From Bacillota bacterium (GTDB lineage Bacteria; Bacillota; Clostridia; DSM-8532): DNA of 64,000 nucleotides. The stretch covers positions 372,001-436,000 of the forward strand of contig JAEZTB010000042.1 in assembly GCA_023443745.1 (NCBI GenBank). The letters are read 5' to 3'. This document shows positions 24,767 to 34,336 of this stretch, piece after piece. Under the pieces are notes generated by a model. It saw only the letters and a program-made list of their open reading frames with translations, ran no database searches and had not been told where the DNA came from. Position 1 is the stretch's first letter. Each line of letters opens with the position of its first letter. The position numbers and the translations under genes were made by a program.

Positions 24767-27118
24767 TTAATAATTAAAACGTATTTTATATTCAGGACAT
24801 ATTTCCAACGAATGAAGACAGGCGGCATAATCTCCGTCAAAATCAGGCCACTTTTCGAGATATACTTTTTTATCCCTGAATAGCGGGTAAATATCCAAAA
24901 CCAGCCTGCTTCCCTCAAGCCTTTGCCTGAGCCGCTTTAATCCGATCACCCAGGGGGTACCCTTGTAAAAGTCGTCGGATACCAGCTTTTCATCAATTCT
25001 GGCTTGAGCATGGTCTCCAACATAATTAATATTTAGATATATATCGTTAAATCGTTCAATCGCACCATCGGGAATTTCAATGCCATAGCTCAAGCAGCCT
25101 TGCTGTTCTTCTGTTTGATTAACCAGAGTTTCACATGACCGGCTTATCCTGACTCCGGCATCAGGATTTACACCTTTCAAATTAAAGGTATATTTACTGA
25201 ATAATTCGCTTGAACTGCTCTCGTAAAAGTCAGGTTCACATCCGATAGATTCAGGAGCATCAGGAAAAACTGCGAAGGTGAAGCTCGGGTTCCTTCCGTA
25301 AAGCTGAACATAGTCCTTGCCAAATATCATTTCAGAGTCGGTTATAAATACCCGCTCACATCCCCAGGCATGGCCTTTGTAAAAGCTTAAGGCCTGCTTT
25401 TCTGTTAAAGTAACGATATGTGTTCTGTTGCCTTCATCATCGGAAATTGAGAAAGTAGAGTCGATACCCGGATTAATTCCCGTAATGAACAGATCGGAAT
25501 CCGAATGATGAATATGTAAATTATTTTCACAAACAGCTTTGATCCCTCTTTGGGAAAAAGCATACATTAACGGCACCCCTTCGGGAGCGTAGAAGAACAA
25601 ATAGTGCTCACCCTTGTGATAAATACTGCTGAGAAGCTGAGTTGTTGAAAATTTAAGCAGTGTTCTACCGATGCTGAAGTTAAAGGGCAGTATAAAGTAC
25701 TCTCCTTGTTTGACGGTTAAGCAATCACTGGGAATAACAAGAGTTTCCTCCTTCAGTTGAAGCTCGATTTGAATATCCTGTATATCCTTCATTTTTAAGT
25801 GCCGCTGATAATTATTGATAAAAATAAACCCGCTGTTTTCTTTGATCCTTGCAGCAAAACGAAGCGTATCGCTATCAGTCATGGATAATGGCTGTCTTTC
25901 AGGAAGCACCGATGCCATAGGCGCTAGCAGAGAACCAAAATCATTCAAAAATATGTTGAATATTTTTAATCTTCTGTAGGAATCATTAACTTGCCCAAAT
26001 TCTCCTATGGGAGCCTGAAAATCATAAGATATGACGGGAAGTTCACTGGGATATCCGCTCTCCTTGTTCTCATTCATCGTTGACAGCCTGCCAATGGGAT
26101 TTGAGCCGCCATGGAACATATAATATCCCGGCAGGTTGTTACCGTTTCCAAGCTTAGTCAGAGAGATTGCACCAATATCATCACCCTTGATAATAGGCCG
26201 GCGATGATCCGTAACTTGAACGCCTCCACCCAGTTCACATGTAGCATAAGGATATCTGCTTACATCAATGGTATCTATGCATTGCCCTCGATGGGTTTCT
26301 TTGTACAGATCTCCGCCTATTTGGGCATCATTGCGTGTATGGTAGAAGAAATAATGCATGCTTGGTTTTGGTTCATCAACATGCTGCTCCCAAGGAGCTT
26401 CGGGATAACCTCCAAACATTGGGATCATCTCATCTTGCGGAATTCTGGCATTTCCTTCTCCGCCCCAACCGGTTGCGGTATAAATTGGAACCTCCATTCC
26501 CAGCTTCAGCGCCATCGTTTTTAAAGTCATCAGGTGTTCCTCGTTGTCTGTCAGCTCGTTATCGAATTGTATTCCGATAACTGGTCCGCCATCCTTGAAC
26601 AACAGCCCTTTTATCTGGTCCCTTACCTGAGAATAGTATCTTTCAACATATTGCAGGTAGGCAGGATCATTTGTTCTGGGGGTGCACTTTGAGTAAAGCC
26701 AATCCGGGAAACCTCCGTTTCTGCACTCTCCATGGCTCCATGGCCCTATTCTTAAAAAAACAAAAAGACCGTTTTCAGCGCACAGTCTGATAAAATGGCT
26801 TAAATTCCTGTTCCCGCTCCATTCAAACCGGTCTTCGGATTCCTCATGATGTATCCAGAAAAGATACGTAGCTATTATATTTACTTTGCATGCCTTCATT
26901 TTTAAAATCGATTCTTCCCAAAACTCTTCCGAACAGCGGGAAAAATGAATTTCACCCATAACAGGCAGCCATGGTTTGCCGTCATAGGTCAAATAACGGT
27001 TGGTTACATTGATCTCATGACCCGCCGGATCAGTCCCTCCCATTTTTAAACAACCCTTATAAATTTTAGAAGACTCATTTGATGCATCCAGTCTGTAAAC
27101 GCTTATTTCTGACTCCAT
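24767..27118 (-). CDS. Glycoside hydrolase family 35 beta-galactosidase
   Basis: This encodes 783 residues. The GH35 barrel shows GKPWLPVMGEIHFSR (47-61), YLFWIHHEE, FLRIGPWSHGECRNGG, the acid/base Glu188 in GIQFDNEL and a candidate nucleophile Glu295 in YATCELGGG. C-terminal jelly-roll domains follow. The ATG at 27118 is chosen because GGAGG stands seven bases upstream; the longer open frame begins at a TTG (27157) and would encode the ribosome site. There is no signal peptide. It lies between the GH110 and GH36-like genes (35 and 18 bases), so it probably removes beta-galactose exposed by them. Confidence 0.88.
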   Translation of the reverse strand: MESEISVYRLDASNESSKIYKGCLKMGGTDPAGHEINVTNRYLTYDGKPWLPVMGEIHFSRCSEEFWEESILKMKACKVNIIATYLFWIHHEESEDRFEWSGNRNLSHFIRLCAENGLFVFLRIGPWSHGECRNGGFPDWLYSKCTPRTNDPAYLQYVERYYSQVRDQIKGLLFKDGGPVIGIQFDNELTDNEEHLMTLKTMALKLGMEVPIYTATGWGGEGNARIPQDEMIPMFGGYPEAPWEQHVDEPKPSMHYFFYHTRNDAQIGGDLYKETHRGQCIDTIDVSRYPYATCELGGGVQVTDHRRPIIKGDDIGAISLTKLGNGNNLPGYYMFHGGSNPIGRLSTMNENKESGYPSELPVISYDFQAPIGEFGQVNDSYRRLKIFNIFLNDFGSLLAPMASVLPERQPLSMTDSDTLRFAARIKENSGFIFINNYQRHLKMKDIQDIQIELQLKEETLVIPSDCLTVKQGEYFILPFNFSIGRTLLKFSTTQLLSSIYHKGEHYLFFYAPEGVPLMYAFSQRGIKAVCENNLHIHHSDSDLFITGINPGIDSTFSISDDEGNRTHIVTLTEKQALSFYKGHAWGCERVFITDSEMIFGKDYVQLYGRNPSFTFAVFPDAPESIGCEPDFYESSSSELFSKYTFNLKGVNPDAGVRISRSCETLVNQTEEQQGCLSYGIEIPDGAIERFNDIYLNINYVGDHAQARIDEKLVSDDFYKGTPWVIGLKRLRQRLEGSRLVLDIYPLFRDKKVYLEKWPDFDGDYAACLHSLEICPEYKIRFNY

Positions 27119-27153
27119 AAGCCACCTCCAGCATCTGCAATTTTCTTTATCTA

Positions 27154-28911
27154 TCAAATAACGAGCATGATCCCCTGTTCCGCATCAATATCAATAGCTT
27201 CTTTGTCCATTCCAAATAATGCAGCATCTGCTCCCAATACATTTCCGACCAGTAAATTGCCTTCAACTTTTACTTTATTGCAATATTCAAAAGTCAGCAT
27301 ATGCTTTCGCAAATGCCAGGGCATAAACGAATGGCTGCGAATGATGCGATTGTTTGAAAAGGATAGGTTTTCCACACTCTTGGCATAGAGTACGGGATAA
27401 TCAAAGGGAAGGAATGTATTATGAGAAATATGTATATTCCTGTGAAACGGCATTGAAAGCTTGGGTTCCGGGATTTCAGGATATATGCTGATTATTCCCT
27501 CACAGAACTGATACAAGGACGTAAGGCAGCAATCACTGAAAGTATTGTTTCGAATCACCACATCATTGCATGCGCCTGATTCATACCAGTGATTTGCATC
27601 ACCGGCTATTAAAATAGCTGAGCCCGAAGATTCAAATACATTATTCTCAATCCGAACCGGCTTTGGGGTTGATACAAGCAGTCCTCTTGCTCTGCAGCTG
27701 CCAAAATGATTATTTCTGCATATAAGGGAAGCAGACTGGGTCAAGTTCTCCAGAGCATCTCCCAAATCAATCAATTCCGGAATGTCAGATTCAAAGCTTA
27801 TTACAAACTGTTCATTGCTTATTAGCTCGTAATGGGCGGCTATACCTTTTGCAATAGAAGCCATGGTATTATTGTCAATGAAGGATATTTCATCACCGCC
27901 TCTGGCCCAATGTGGAAATCCGATGCTTGACTCAGACATAAACCGGCACAGCAGTTTCCGGTTTCCCTTTTTCTCAATAACACGTACAGAAGTACCATGA
28001 ATATTTATGGGATCATCCATAAGCCCATGAAAGCAGCATTCTTCAACTAAAACGCTGCCTTTATTGTTTGAAAGATGGATACCATCATCATGTCCCGATA
28101 TAATTCTTCTTCCGCGCTTTTCATTGGGAATAAATTGGACTCTCCTGAAGCTTAAGTTCTCGCAAAACTGAGCCAGTATACCTAGACCGCCGGTGCAGTG
28201 TATCACTATGCCCTCAAGGCATATTTCTGATGAATCAACAGCAAAAACTCCTGCATGGGTGCGTTTGTTATGTCTCAGAACAACCCAATTTCCTATTTCA
28301 CCACCTACCCGGAAATTACCGTGAAAACGGATATGCCCGGGAGCCATTTCCTCGCAGGTTGTTTGCGGAGCATTATCTCCGGTAAGATAGGCGACCTTTC
28401 TGGTGTGTTTATCAAACTCCATATACCCATATACGGGGCTTTCCCAGTCTTCACCGACAAAAAAGAACGCGCCGTCCTTTACCTTGCAGGGGAACTGTTC
28501 TTGGTCGATACGGATATCAATATATGAATCGGTCCTTTCTATGATGGACCCTTCGGCTGTCAGAGGAATATCCCAATCAATCACTACATTTCGCAAGGAG
28601 ATATTGGAGGACCGGTCTATTGTAAAGGGCTGCACTTGCCCATGGAAAACAAACTCCGCACCATTACCCACGAAATCTATGTTATGCATATCTCTAAATA
28701 AAACAGCACATCGCTTCGGGCCGAAGATATCGGTATTGGATAAAGAGTAGGCCATGCTTTTTGCATGCTCGCCAAAAAAATCATACCGCCCCTTTTCCAG
28801 AATAAACCTGGTGTCCCTGACGTTTTCCGCAAGCATTCTTTCAAAGGCTTGTGTTGAATCGGACAGAGTATCCGGTACCACTCCGTATTCTCTTGCGTAT
28901 AGTGTTTTCAT
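27154..28911 (-). CDS. GH110-type alpha-1,3-galactosidase (right-handed beta-helix)
   Basis: This encodes 585 residues with repeated short beta turns (NNHFGS, ENNVFESSG, IRNNTFSDC, ISHNTF, FSNNRI) of a parallel beta-helix. The core around residues 272-306 (SGHDDGIHLSNNKG, then GLMDDPINIHGTSVR) matches GH110, whose acidic residues in these motifs carry out inverting hydrolysis of alpha-1,3-linked galactose of the blood-group-B and linear alpha-Gal epitopes. Length is close to the family norm. No signal peptide is seen, unlike many Bacteroides members. GGAGG precedes the ATG. It directly follows the ABC permease genes, so the importer probably supplies its substrate. Confidence 0.85.
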   Translation of the reverse strand: MKTLYAREYGVVPDTLSDSTQAFERMLAENVRDTRFILEKGRYDFFGEHAKSMAYSLSNTDIFGPKRCAVLFRDMHNIDFVGNGAEFVFHGQVQPFTIDRSSNISLRNVVIDWDIPLTAEGSIIERTDSYIDIRIDQEQFPCKVKDGAFFFVGEDWESPVYGYMEFDKHTRKVAYLTGDNAPQTTCEEMAPGHIRFHGNFRVGGEIGNWVVLRHNKRTHAGVFAVDSSEICLEGIVIHCTGGLGILAQFCENLSFRRVQFIPNEKRGRRIISGHDDGIHLSNNKGSVLVEECCFHGLMDDPINIHGTSVRVIEKKGNRKLLCRFMSESSIGFPHWARGGDEISFIDNNTMASIAKGIAAHYELISNEQFVISFESDIPELIDLGDALENLTQSASLICRNNHFGSCRARGLLVSTPKPVRIENNVFESSGSAILIAGDANHWYESGACNDVVIRNNTFSDCCLTSLYQFCEGIISIYPEIPEPKLSMPFHRNIHISHNTFLPFDYPVLYAKSVENLSFSNNRIIRSHSFMPWHLRKHMLTFEYCNKVKVEGNLLVGNVLGADAALFGMDKEAIDIDAEQGIMLVI

Positions 28912-28943
28912 GCGCTATTCCTCCGCTTATGCAGTCATAATTT

Positions 28944-29855
28944 TTAACCCTTAACACTGCCAAGAACAAGTCCTTTTGAGTAATATTTTTGAAGGAAGGG
29001 ATAAACAACCATTATGGGTATCGTTGAAACGACGATTTGCGCTGCATTAATAGCTCTCCTGCTCATTTTGCCGAATATCATAAGCTCTTGGGGTGACATT
29101 GTAAAGGTATCGGGAATTGTCAGTATGGTCTGTAAATAGGTCTGGAGGGGCTGTTTTCCCTGCCCGGAAAAATAGATCAAACCGTCAAACCATGAATTCC
29201 AGTGGTTAACGAATATAAACAGGGTCAATGTTGCCAGTGCAGGTTTTGAAAGAGGTAAAAATATTTTGAACAATATTGAAAAATGACCGGCGCCATCAAT
29301 TATTGCCGCTTCCTCAATCTCCTTGGGCAAATCCCGGAAGAAATTCATCAGGATCAGCATATTGAACACCTGAACGGCAATCGGAATGATCATAGACCAT
29401 ATGGTATTATAGATCCCCGTATACTTAACGATCATGTAAGTTGGCACGATTCCGCCGTTAAACAGCATTGTAACTATAAATACCCATACGTAAAAAGAAC
29501 GCATGCGCAATTTCTCCTTGCTTTTTGAAAGCGGATAGGCAATGAGAATAGTACATAAGAGGCTTATGGGAACAGCCAACACAACTCTTAATACCGAATT
29601 GAAAAAAGCCCTGTAAAACTTGGGATTTCTGATGATAAAGTTATAATTGAAGAGCGTAAAGTCGACAGGGATAATTTTTACAAGGCCGCCCTCAACTGCG
29701 GCACTGTTGCTGAAAGACATTGAAAGGATATGCAGCAGGGGAAAAATACAGACAATAGTCATCAGTGATATCAATGTATAGTTAATAACCGTAAAAGCTT
29801 TTCGGGAGAGCGAATTCCCCATAAGCATGTCAACACTTTTTTTTGCCTTAGCCAT
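28944..29855 (-). CDS. Sugar ABC transporter permease, LplC/YtcP type
   Basis: This encodes 303 residues with six membrane segments, including LISLMTIVCIFPLLHILSMS near the start. The cytoplasmic EAA loop reads EIEEAAIIDGAGHFSILFKIFLP, the contact for the ATPase. LplC-type features include GLVLGSVKG at the C-terminus. The ATG at 29855 has AAAAGGAG seven bases upstream. It works with the LplB-like permease and the 571-residue binding protein. No ATPase gene is in the cluster; such systems usually share a general MsmK-like ATPase. Confidence 0.92.
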   Translation of the reverse strand: MAKAKKSVDMLMGNSLSRKAFTVINYTLISLMTIVCIFPLLHILSMSFSNSAAVEGGLVKIIPVDFTLFNYNFIIRNPKFYRAFFNSVLRVVLAVPISLLCTILIAYPLSKSKEKLRMRSFYVWVFIVTMLFNGGIVPTYMIVKYTGIYNTIWSMIIPIAVQVFNMLILMNFFRDLPKEIEEAAIIDGAGHFSILFKIFLPLSKPALATLTLFIFVNHWNSWFDGLIYFSGQGKQPLQTYLQTILTIPDTFTMSPQELMIFGKMSRRAINAAQIVVSTIPIMVVYPFLQKYYSKGLVLGSVKG

Positions 29856-29868
29856 AAACGGTCTCCTT

Positions 29869-30783
29869 TTAAAATACTCTGTAATTGCTGTATTTATTTG
29901 CAATAAGGTAGGATGATGATATCATAATAAGTGAGACAACCGATTTTAGAAGCCCTATTGCAGTTGCAAGAGAATACTGGGCGTTCTCAATTCCCATTCT
30001 GTATGTAGCCGTATCTACAATATCGCCTGTTGAATAAACCGCAGCATTATACAGCATAATGACCTGGTCAAATCCGGCATTCATAATATTGCCAAGGCTG
30101 AGGATCGATACCAGCAAAACCATTGAAGCAACACAGGGAACCGTTATATAGAGAGTCTGTTTCCATCTGCCTGCACCGTCAACAACAGCAGCTTCATAAT
30201 AACTTGGATCTATAGAGGTTAATGCCGCAAGAAAAATAATAGTGTTAAAACCTATCTCTTTCCATAAATCGGTAATAACCAGCATGAAAGGAAAGAGCTC
30301 AGCCTTGCCGAAAAAATAGATGGGCTCTATCCCGAATACCTTCAGCATCTCATTAACAACTCCCGTTCTGGGCGAAAACACCTCCAGCAGTATACCTCCA
30401 AGGACAACCCAGGAAAGAAAATAAGGTAAAAAGGTGATGGTCTGAACGATGTTCTTGAACCAGGCTTTAGCTACTTCATTCAACATCAAAGCAAAGATTA
30501 GAGGAAAGAATACTTTGGTCACAGCTTTCATTACGGATATAAAGATTGTATTAAAAAATATGGAAGCCGTATCGGGAAGCTGGAACATAATCTTTAAATT
30601 GTCCAATCCCACCCATTCGGAATGGAACAATGCATAGAAAAAACCTTTATTAGACGGAACAAAATCAAGAACTGACATTACCAGACCCAGCATTGGGCCG
30701 TATGAATAGATAATGACAATAATCAATGGAATGATCAGCATAATATGTAACGGGAGCTCTTGCTTTAATCTTGTTCTAAACAT
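29869..30783 (-). CDS. Sugar ABC transporter permease, LplB type
   Basis: This encodes 304 residues with six membrane helices and the EAA-loop segment SYYEAAVVDGAGRWKQTLYITVP. VFSPRTGVVNEMLKVFGIEPIYF is typical of the LplB/YteP family. The start at 30783 follows GGGGAG; the longer frame from 30843 overlaps the preceding stem-loop. Gap to the LplC-like gene is 13 bases. It forms the heteromeric pore for the binding protein encoded upstream. Confidence 0.92.
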   Translation of the reverse strand: MFRTRLKQELPLHIMLIIPLIIVIIYSYGPMLGLVMSVLDFVPSNKGFFYALFHSEWVGLDNLKIMFQLPDTASIFFNTIFISVMKAVTKVFFPLIFALMLNEVAKAWFKNIVQTITFLPYFLSWVVLGGILLEVFSPRTGVVNEMLKVFGIEPIYFFGKAELFPFMLVITDLWKEIGFNTIIFLAALTSIDPSYYEAAVVDGAGRWKQTLYITVPCVASMVLLVSILSLGNIMNAGFDQVIMLYNAAVYSTGDIVDTATYRMGIENAQYSLATAIGLLKSVVSLIMISSSYLIANKYSNYRVF

Positions 30784-30813
30784 GACACTCTCTCCCCTTG
30801 GCAGTTTTATTAA

Positions 30814-30845
30814 GAATGCGGAGGGTGTTAGACTCCTCCGCATTC
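30814..30845 (-). other. Intergenic RNA stem-loop after the binding-protein gene
   Basis: An 11-bp perfect inverted repeat (GAATGCGGAGG at 30814-30824, CCTCCGCATTC at 30835-30845) sits between the binding-protein stop and the LplB-like start. A U-run is lacking. It is placed like the 264-300 hairpin and probably sets the ratio of binding protein to permease. Confidence 0.7.
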
Positions 30846-30866
30846 CAAATGCACATGAAGGTCAAT

Positions 30867-32582
30867 TTACTTCATATTTTCGTTGACAATTCTGGTTACT
30901 TCATCTCCACCGATTTTGTTCCACTCTTGAACAAAATTGTCCCAGTCGGATACAGGTACATCGCCGGATATGATCTTAATAACTTCTTCCTCAGCCATCT
31001 TTTTAAACAGCTGCATTTTGGATACGATCTCATCGGTAGGCAAAGACCACCATACATTATTTTTTACATCCTCGGGAGTATTCATTTGCCATACAGTATA
31101 GAAGGCACCACCGGGAGCAGGATTACCGCCATTCCAAATACCCCAGCAGTCCGGATCTTTGGATTCTTCATACTTCATATACTTATCATAGTCGGCCTGC
31201 CATGATGCTGAAAGCTTTGACTTATCCTTCGCCTTTATGGCGTCAAAGAAAGCATTAAACATATCGCGTTCTTCTGTCGGATCATAAATGTCATAATATC
31301 TGGGACCGGCAACATTGATATCAGATCTGTTCCCTAAAATCGGATCGAGATCCGGACTCTTGCGATATCCGTACTTATACTGAATATTGATCATCTTCGC
31401 AATGGCTTCCGGATTCTTGCATTTATTAGAAACTGCACCAGCAACATTTACAGGCTGCCATCCAAAAATCGGAGGATGTGATCCATCCTTGGTAGGCATG
31501 TTCATAGCATACCATTCAGCTTTTGGATCATTCTTAATTGTATTCTGAATGGCCCAGAAAGGTAAGCCTCTGGCCCCGAATACCATACCTGCCTTGCTGC
31601 CGTTCAGCTCGGCAGTAACCCTGCTGCTGTCCATGGTAGCAAAATCACTGGGGATAGCTCCCTCCTTATATAAGTCGGCCAAGAGCTGGAAGCCTTCCTT
31701 AACCTCGGGTCTTGTTCCATCCCATACGGCCTTGCCGCTAGCATCCTTGGAATAGAAAAGCATCCCGTCATACCAAACGCAAGGCTGAACACCGTATGCC
31801 GGAAAGAACCCATACAGTCCGCCCCAGTCGGTCAATAGACTTTTTTGGGCCGCAATTGCAAGACCATATGTATCATTTTTCTTGTTTCCGTCGGGATCAT
31901 TCTTTGTAAAGGCAATTGCAATCTTTTTGAGATCATCCAATGTTTTGGGAATCTCAAGATTCAGGTTTTTCAACCAGTCTAATCTTATAAACAACGGGAA
32001 AGCATCTGCCTGATTTTCACTTATATTCTGCGGCAAGAACATTATTCTGCCATCATAAGTAACTGCGTTTATGGCATTCTTTGCAGCCGATCCGAGCATA
32101 AGCTCTTTAGCTTCCGGTGACAGATTGTTATTGAGGATATCTGTCAGGTCCGCAATCATGTCGGATTTCCGAAGAACATTCATCTGCTGGGGAGAAATGT
32201 TGGTAAAAAGATCAGGAATATCTCCTGCAGATATAAGGGTATTCAATTTACTTTCATACTGGGATGCGTCAACAGTCCACAGTACTTTAATATTAATACC
32301 ATATTCCGCATATTTCTTTCCCCAAGGATTAGTTCCATCCATGGCATATGTATCTGTTGACGTCGTTCTTAAGCCAACAGAAATCTCAATAGGTGGATCA
32401 TACTTGCCAAGGGGGTCACTATCCGGGCTGGCTGATGGTTCTACAGAAGGTACATCTGTTACAGAAGGGGTTGCCGCATCCGGAGTAGTAGCCGGTGCAT
32501 TGGTTTGTCCACAAGCTGAGAAAGCCAACATCAGTACACACATAGCTAGCAACAAAGCTGACATTTTTCTTAGTTTCATCAT
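30867..32582 (-). CDS. Extracellular solute-binding lipoprotein, LplA/YtcQ type
   Basis: This encodes 571 residues. The signal peptide ends at a lipobox with Cys24 (LAFSAC), followed by a Pro/Ala/Thr/Ser linker. The large size and motifs such as VLWTVDASQYESKLNTLISAGDIPDLF and FFDAIKAKDKSKLSASW are typical of LplA-type proteins paired with LplB and LplC permeases. AGGAGG lies eight bases before the first ATG. It is the first gene of the transporter-GH110-GH35-GH36 unit and should bind the oligosaccharide these enzymes degrade. The upstream YesMN pair is the probable regulator. Confidence 0.92.
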   Translation of the reverse strand: MMKLRKMSALLLAMCVLMLAFSACGQTNAPATTPDAATPSVTDVPSVEPSASPDSDPLGKYDPPIEISVGLRTTSTDTYAMDGTNPWGKKYAEYGINIKVLWTVDASQYESKLNTLISAGDIPDLFTNISPQQMNVLRKSDMIADLTDILNNNLSPEAKELMLGSAAKNAINAVTYDGRIMFLPQNISENQADAFPLFIRLDWLKNLNLEIPKTLDDLKKIAIAFTKNDPDGNKKNDTYGLAIAAQKSLLTDWGGLYGFFPAYGVQPCVWYDGMLFYSKDASGKAVWDGTRPEVKEGFQLLADLYKEGAIPSDFATMDSSRVTAELNGSKAGMVFGARGLPFWAIQNTIKNDPKAEWYAMNMPTKDGSHPPIFGWQPVNVAGAVSNKCKNPEAIAKMINIQYKYGYRKSPDLDPILGNRSDINVAGPRYYDIYDPTEERDMFNAFFDAIKAKDKSKLSASWQADYDKYMKYEESKDPDCWGIWNGGNPAPGGAFYTVWQMNTPEDVKNNVWWSLPTDEIVSKMQLFKKMAEEEVIKIISGDVPVSDWDNFVQEWNKIGGDEVTRIVNENMK

Positions 32583-32689
32583 TTTTTCTTCCTCCTTGCG
32601 CTTAATTCGAGAATTGTTTTCTCAATTTAATGATATCTGCACACGGCCATGCTTTCTACGTGCATAACTTTACTTGGTTTAACAATTCT

Positions 32690-34336
32690 TTACTGCTCGC
32701 CTCTGTATTCCGATGGTGACAGGCCGGCATATTTTCTAAATACACGGGTGAAGGATTGAGCAGATTCATAGCCGACCAATGAAGCTATTTCATGTATTTT
32801 GGTTCCTGATCTTTTCAACATTTCTTTTGCTTTTGCCATCCGCATCTCCAGAATATAATCATAGAGATTTATCTCCGTCTTCTCTTTGAATAACCTGGAT
32901 AGATAAGACGGGTTGAGCCTCACTCTGTCGGCAAGCGTAATGAGGGACAAATCCTTATCAAGGTTCTCCAATATATACTTCTGTATATGCAAAACCGCAT
33001 CTGTAATAAAATCCGCTTCGTTGCTGAACCGAACAGAAAATAGCTCCCCGGAGAGCCTGTGCAGATATTGAACGGCTTCCGCCCAGGAATCATGCTGATC
33101 AGCCCTCATCAGCTTATATAGCTCAATCCGGAAAGCAAGTTTTTCATTGAGATTCCAAAAATTAATATGCTTCATCAGCATGGTTGAAACGCTATAGTAT
33201 ACCTCAAGAGCGGGTCCGTAATTTCGGCTTTTTATTTTCTTCAGGCAATCCGTGATTACGGATAACAGTTTAAAAAACTCCTCTTCCTGATTCAGTTCCA
33301 AATATCCTTCAAGCATATTTAGCCGCATAAGCTGTTTTGAGCTGTCAATTGTTAACGGTTCATCCCAAAGCCTGTTACATTTGTTAAACCCGCTGCTGGA
33401 AACAATTACACTGTCAGACGTCAGGCCGCCCTTATACCCGACAGCTTTTTTAATATTGATATATTCTTCTGATATCTTGGAAAAATCCACAGGCTCATTG
33501 CTGTATGCAAAACTGATTGTTGTACCGAGGTTTTCTCTGCATGCCCCCTGGATATATTCAAGCTGTCCGTTTAGCTGAACTTCATGACTATGCGCCCAGT
33601 TTCCGTTGATCTTTGTTTTTGGCTGAAGGATCCATAAAAATAATTTTTGCTCGGATATATAACAAACAACATTGAAGTCTTCAGCTAAATAATCATTGGA
33701 AATAGATTTAAGGAAATATATCTTCTTTTCGATCTCCAATGCGTTCAAATGAGGTGGAATAATGTCAAACATGCCGCCTACCAGCGTTATTTTATCTAAA
33801 ATATCAAGAGGTATGTCCAATTCATCAAGCCTTTCCTGTAAGGCTTCACCGGGCTCGGTGATACCGTTCAGCGTTTTATAGAGGTATTGATTCTGAAGAA
33901 GTGGAAAGGCTTGATTCATCTGTTCCTGAACCTTAAGCTTCGTGTACTGAGCCTTGTAGCTTAATTCAATTTCTTCAATAACCTCTTTTACCGTCTGGAT
34001 AATTTTCTCGGTGGGTTCCAGCTTTGTAAGGTATCTTACATCCCTGTTTTGTATTGATGCATAGACATAGTCGAATTCAAGAACTCCGCTAAGGAAAATG
34101 ACTTTCGATCTGGACCATTTTTTTTTGATGACTTCGTACATCTGCAAACCCGTCATTTTAGGCATTTTGATATCGGACAATACGATGTCAATCCTGATTT
34201 TTTCCAAGCTTTCCAAAGCCTCTTGGGCAGAATATGCTGTGTATACCTCCAAAGGCAGATTGGATTCCTTTGTAAAAGCCCTGAAAAAGAATTCTACAAC
34301 CTCAATTTCATCATCTACTATGAGCATCCTGTACAC
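32690..34336 (-). CDS. Response regulator with AraC-type DNA-binding domain (YesN-like)
   Basis: This encodes 548 residues. The receiver domain has VDDE (residues 7-10) and phospho-acceptor Asp55 in IVLSDIKMPKMTG. The C-terminal AraC domain shows LITLADRVRLNPSYLSRLFKEKTE and IHEIASLVGYESAQSFTRVFRKY, ending LSPSEYRGEQ. The start appears to be a GTG at 34336, since GAGAGG lies six bases upstream; the next ATG would truncate the first strand. It overlaps the kinase gene by 26 bases and lies 107 bases upstream of the binding-protein gene, which it likely activates. Confidence 0.92.
   Translation of the reverse strand: MYRMLIVDDEIEVVEFFFRAFTKESNLPLEVYTAYSAQEALESLEKIRIDIVLSDIKMPKMTGLQMYEVIKKKWSRSKVIFLSGVLEFDYVYASIQNRDVRYLTKLEPTEKIIQTVKEVIEEIELSYKAQYTKLKVQEQMNQAFPLLQNQYLYKTLNGITEPGEALQERLDELDIPLDILDKITLVGGMFDIIPPHLNALEIEKKIYFLKSISNDYLAEDFNVVCYISEQKLFLWILQPKTKINGNWAHSHEVQLNGQLEYIQGACRENLGTTISFAYSNEPVDFSKISEEYINIKKAVGYKGGLTSDSVIVSSSGFNKCNRLWDEPLTIDSSKQLMRLNMLEGYLELNQEEEFFKLLSVITDCLKKIKSRNYGPALEVYYSVSTMLMKHINFWNLNEKLAFRIELYKLMRADQHDSWAEAVQYLHRLSGELFSVRFSNEADFITDAVLHIQKYILENLDKDLSLITLADRVRLNPSYLSRLFKEKTEINLYDYILEMRMAKAKEMLKRSGTKIHEIASLVGYESAQSFTRVFRKYAGLSPSEYRGEQ

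Noticed and set aside
32071..32667. 198-codon rightward frame opposite the LplA-like gene
   Set aside because: It is the complement of the binding-protein signal peptide and linker; no ribosome site and no family features.
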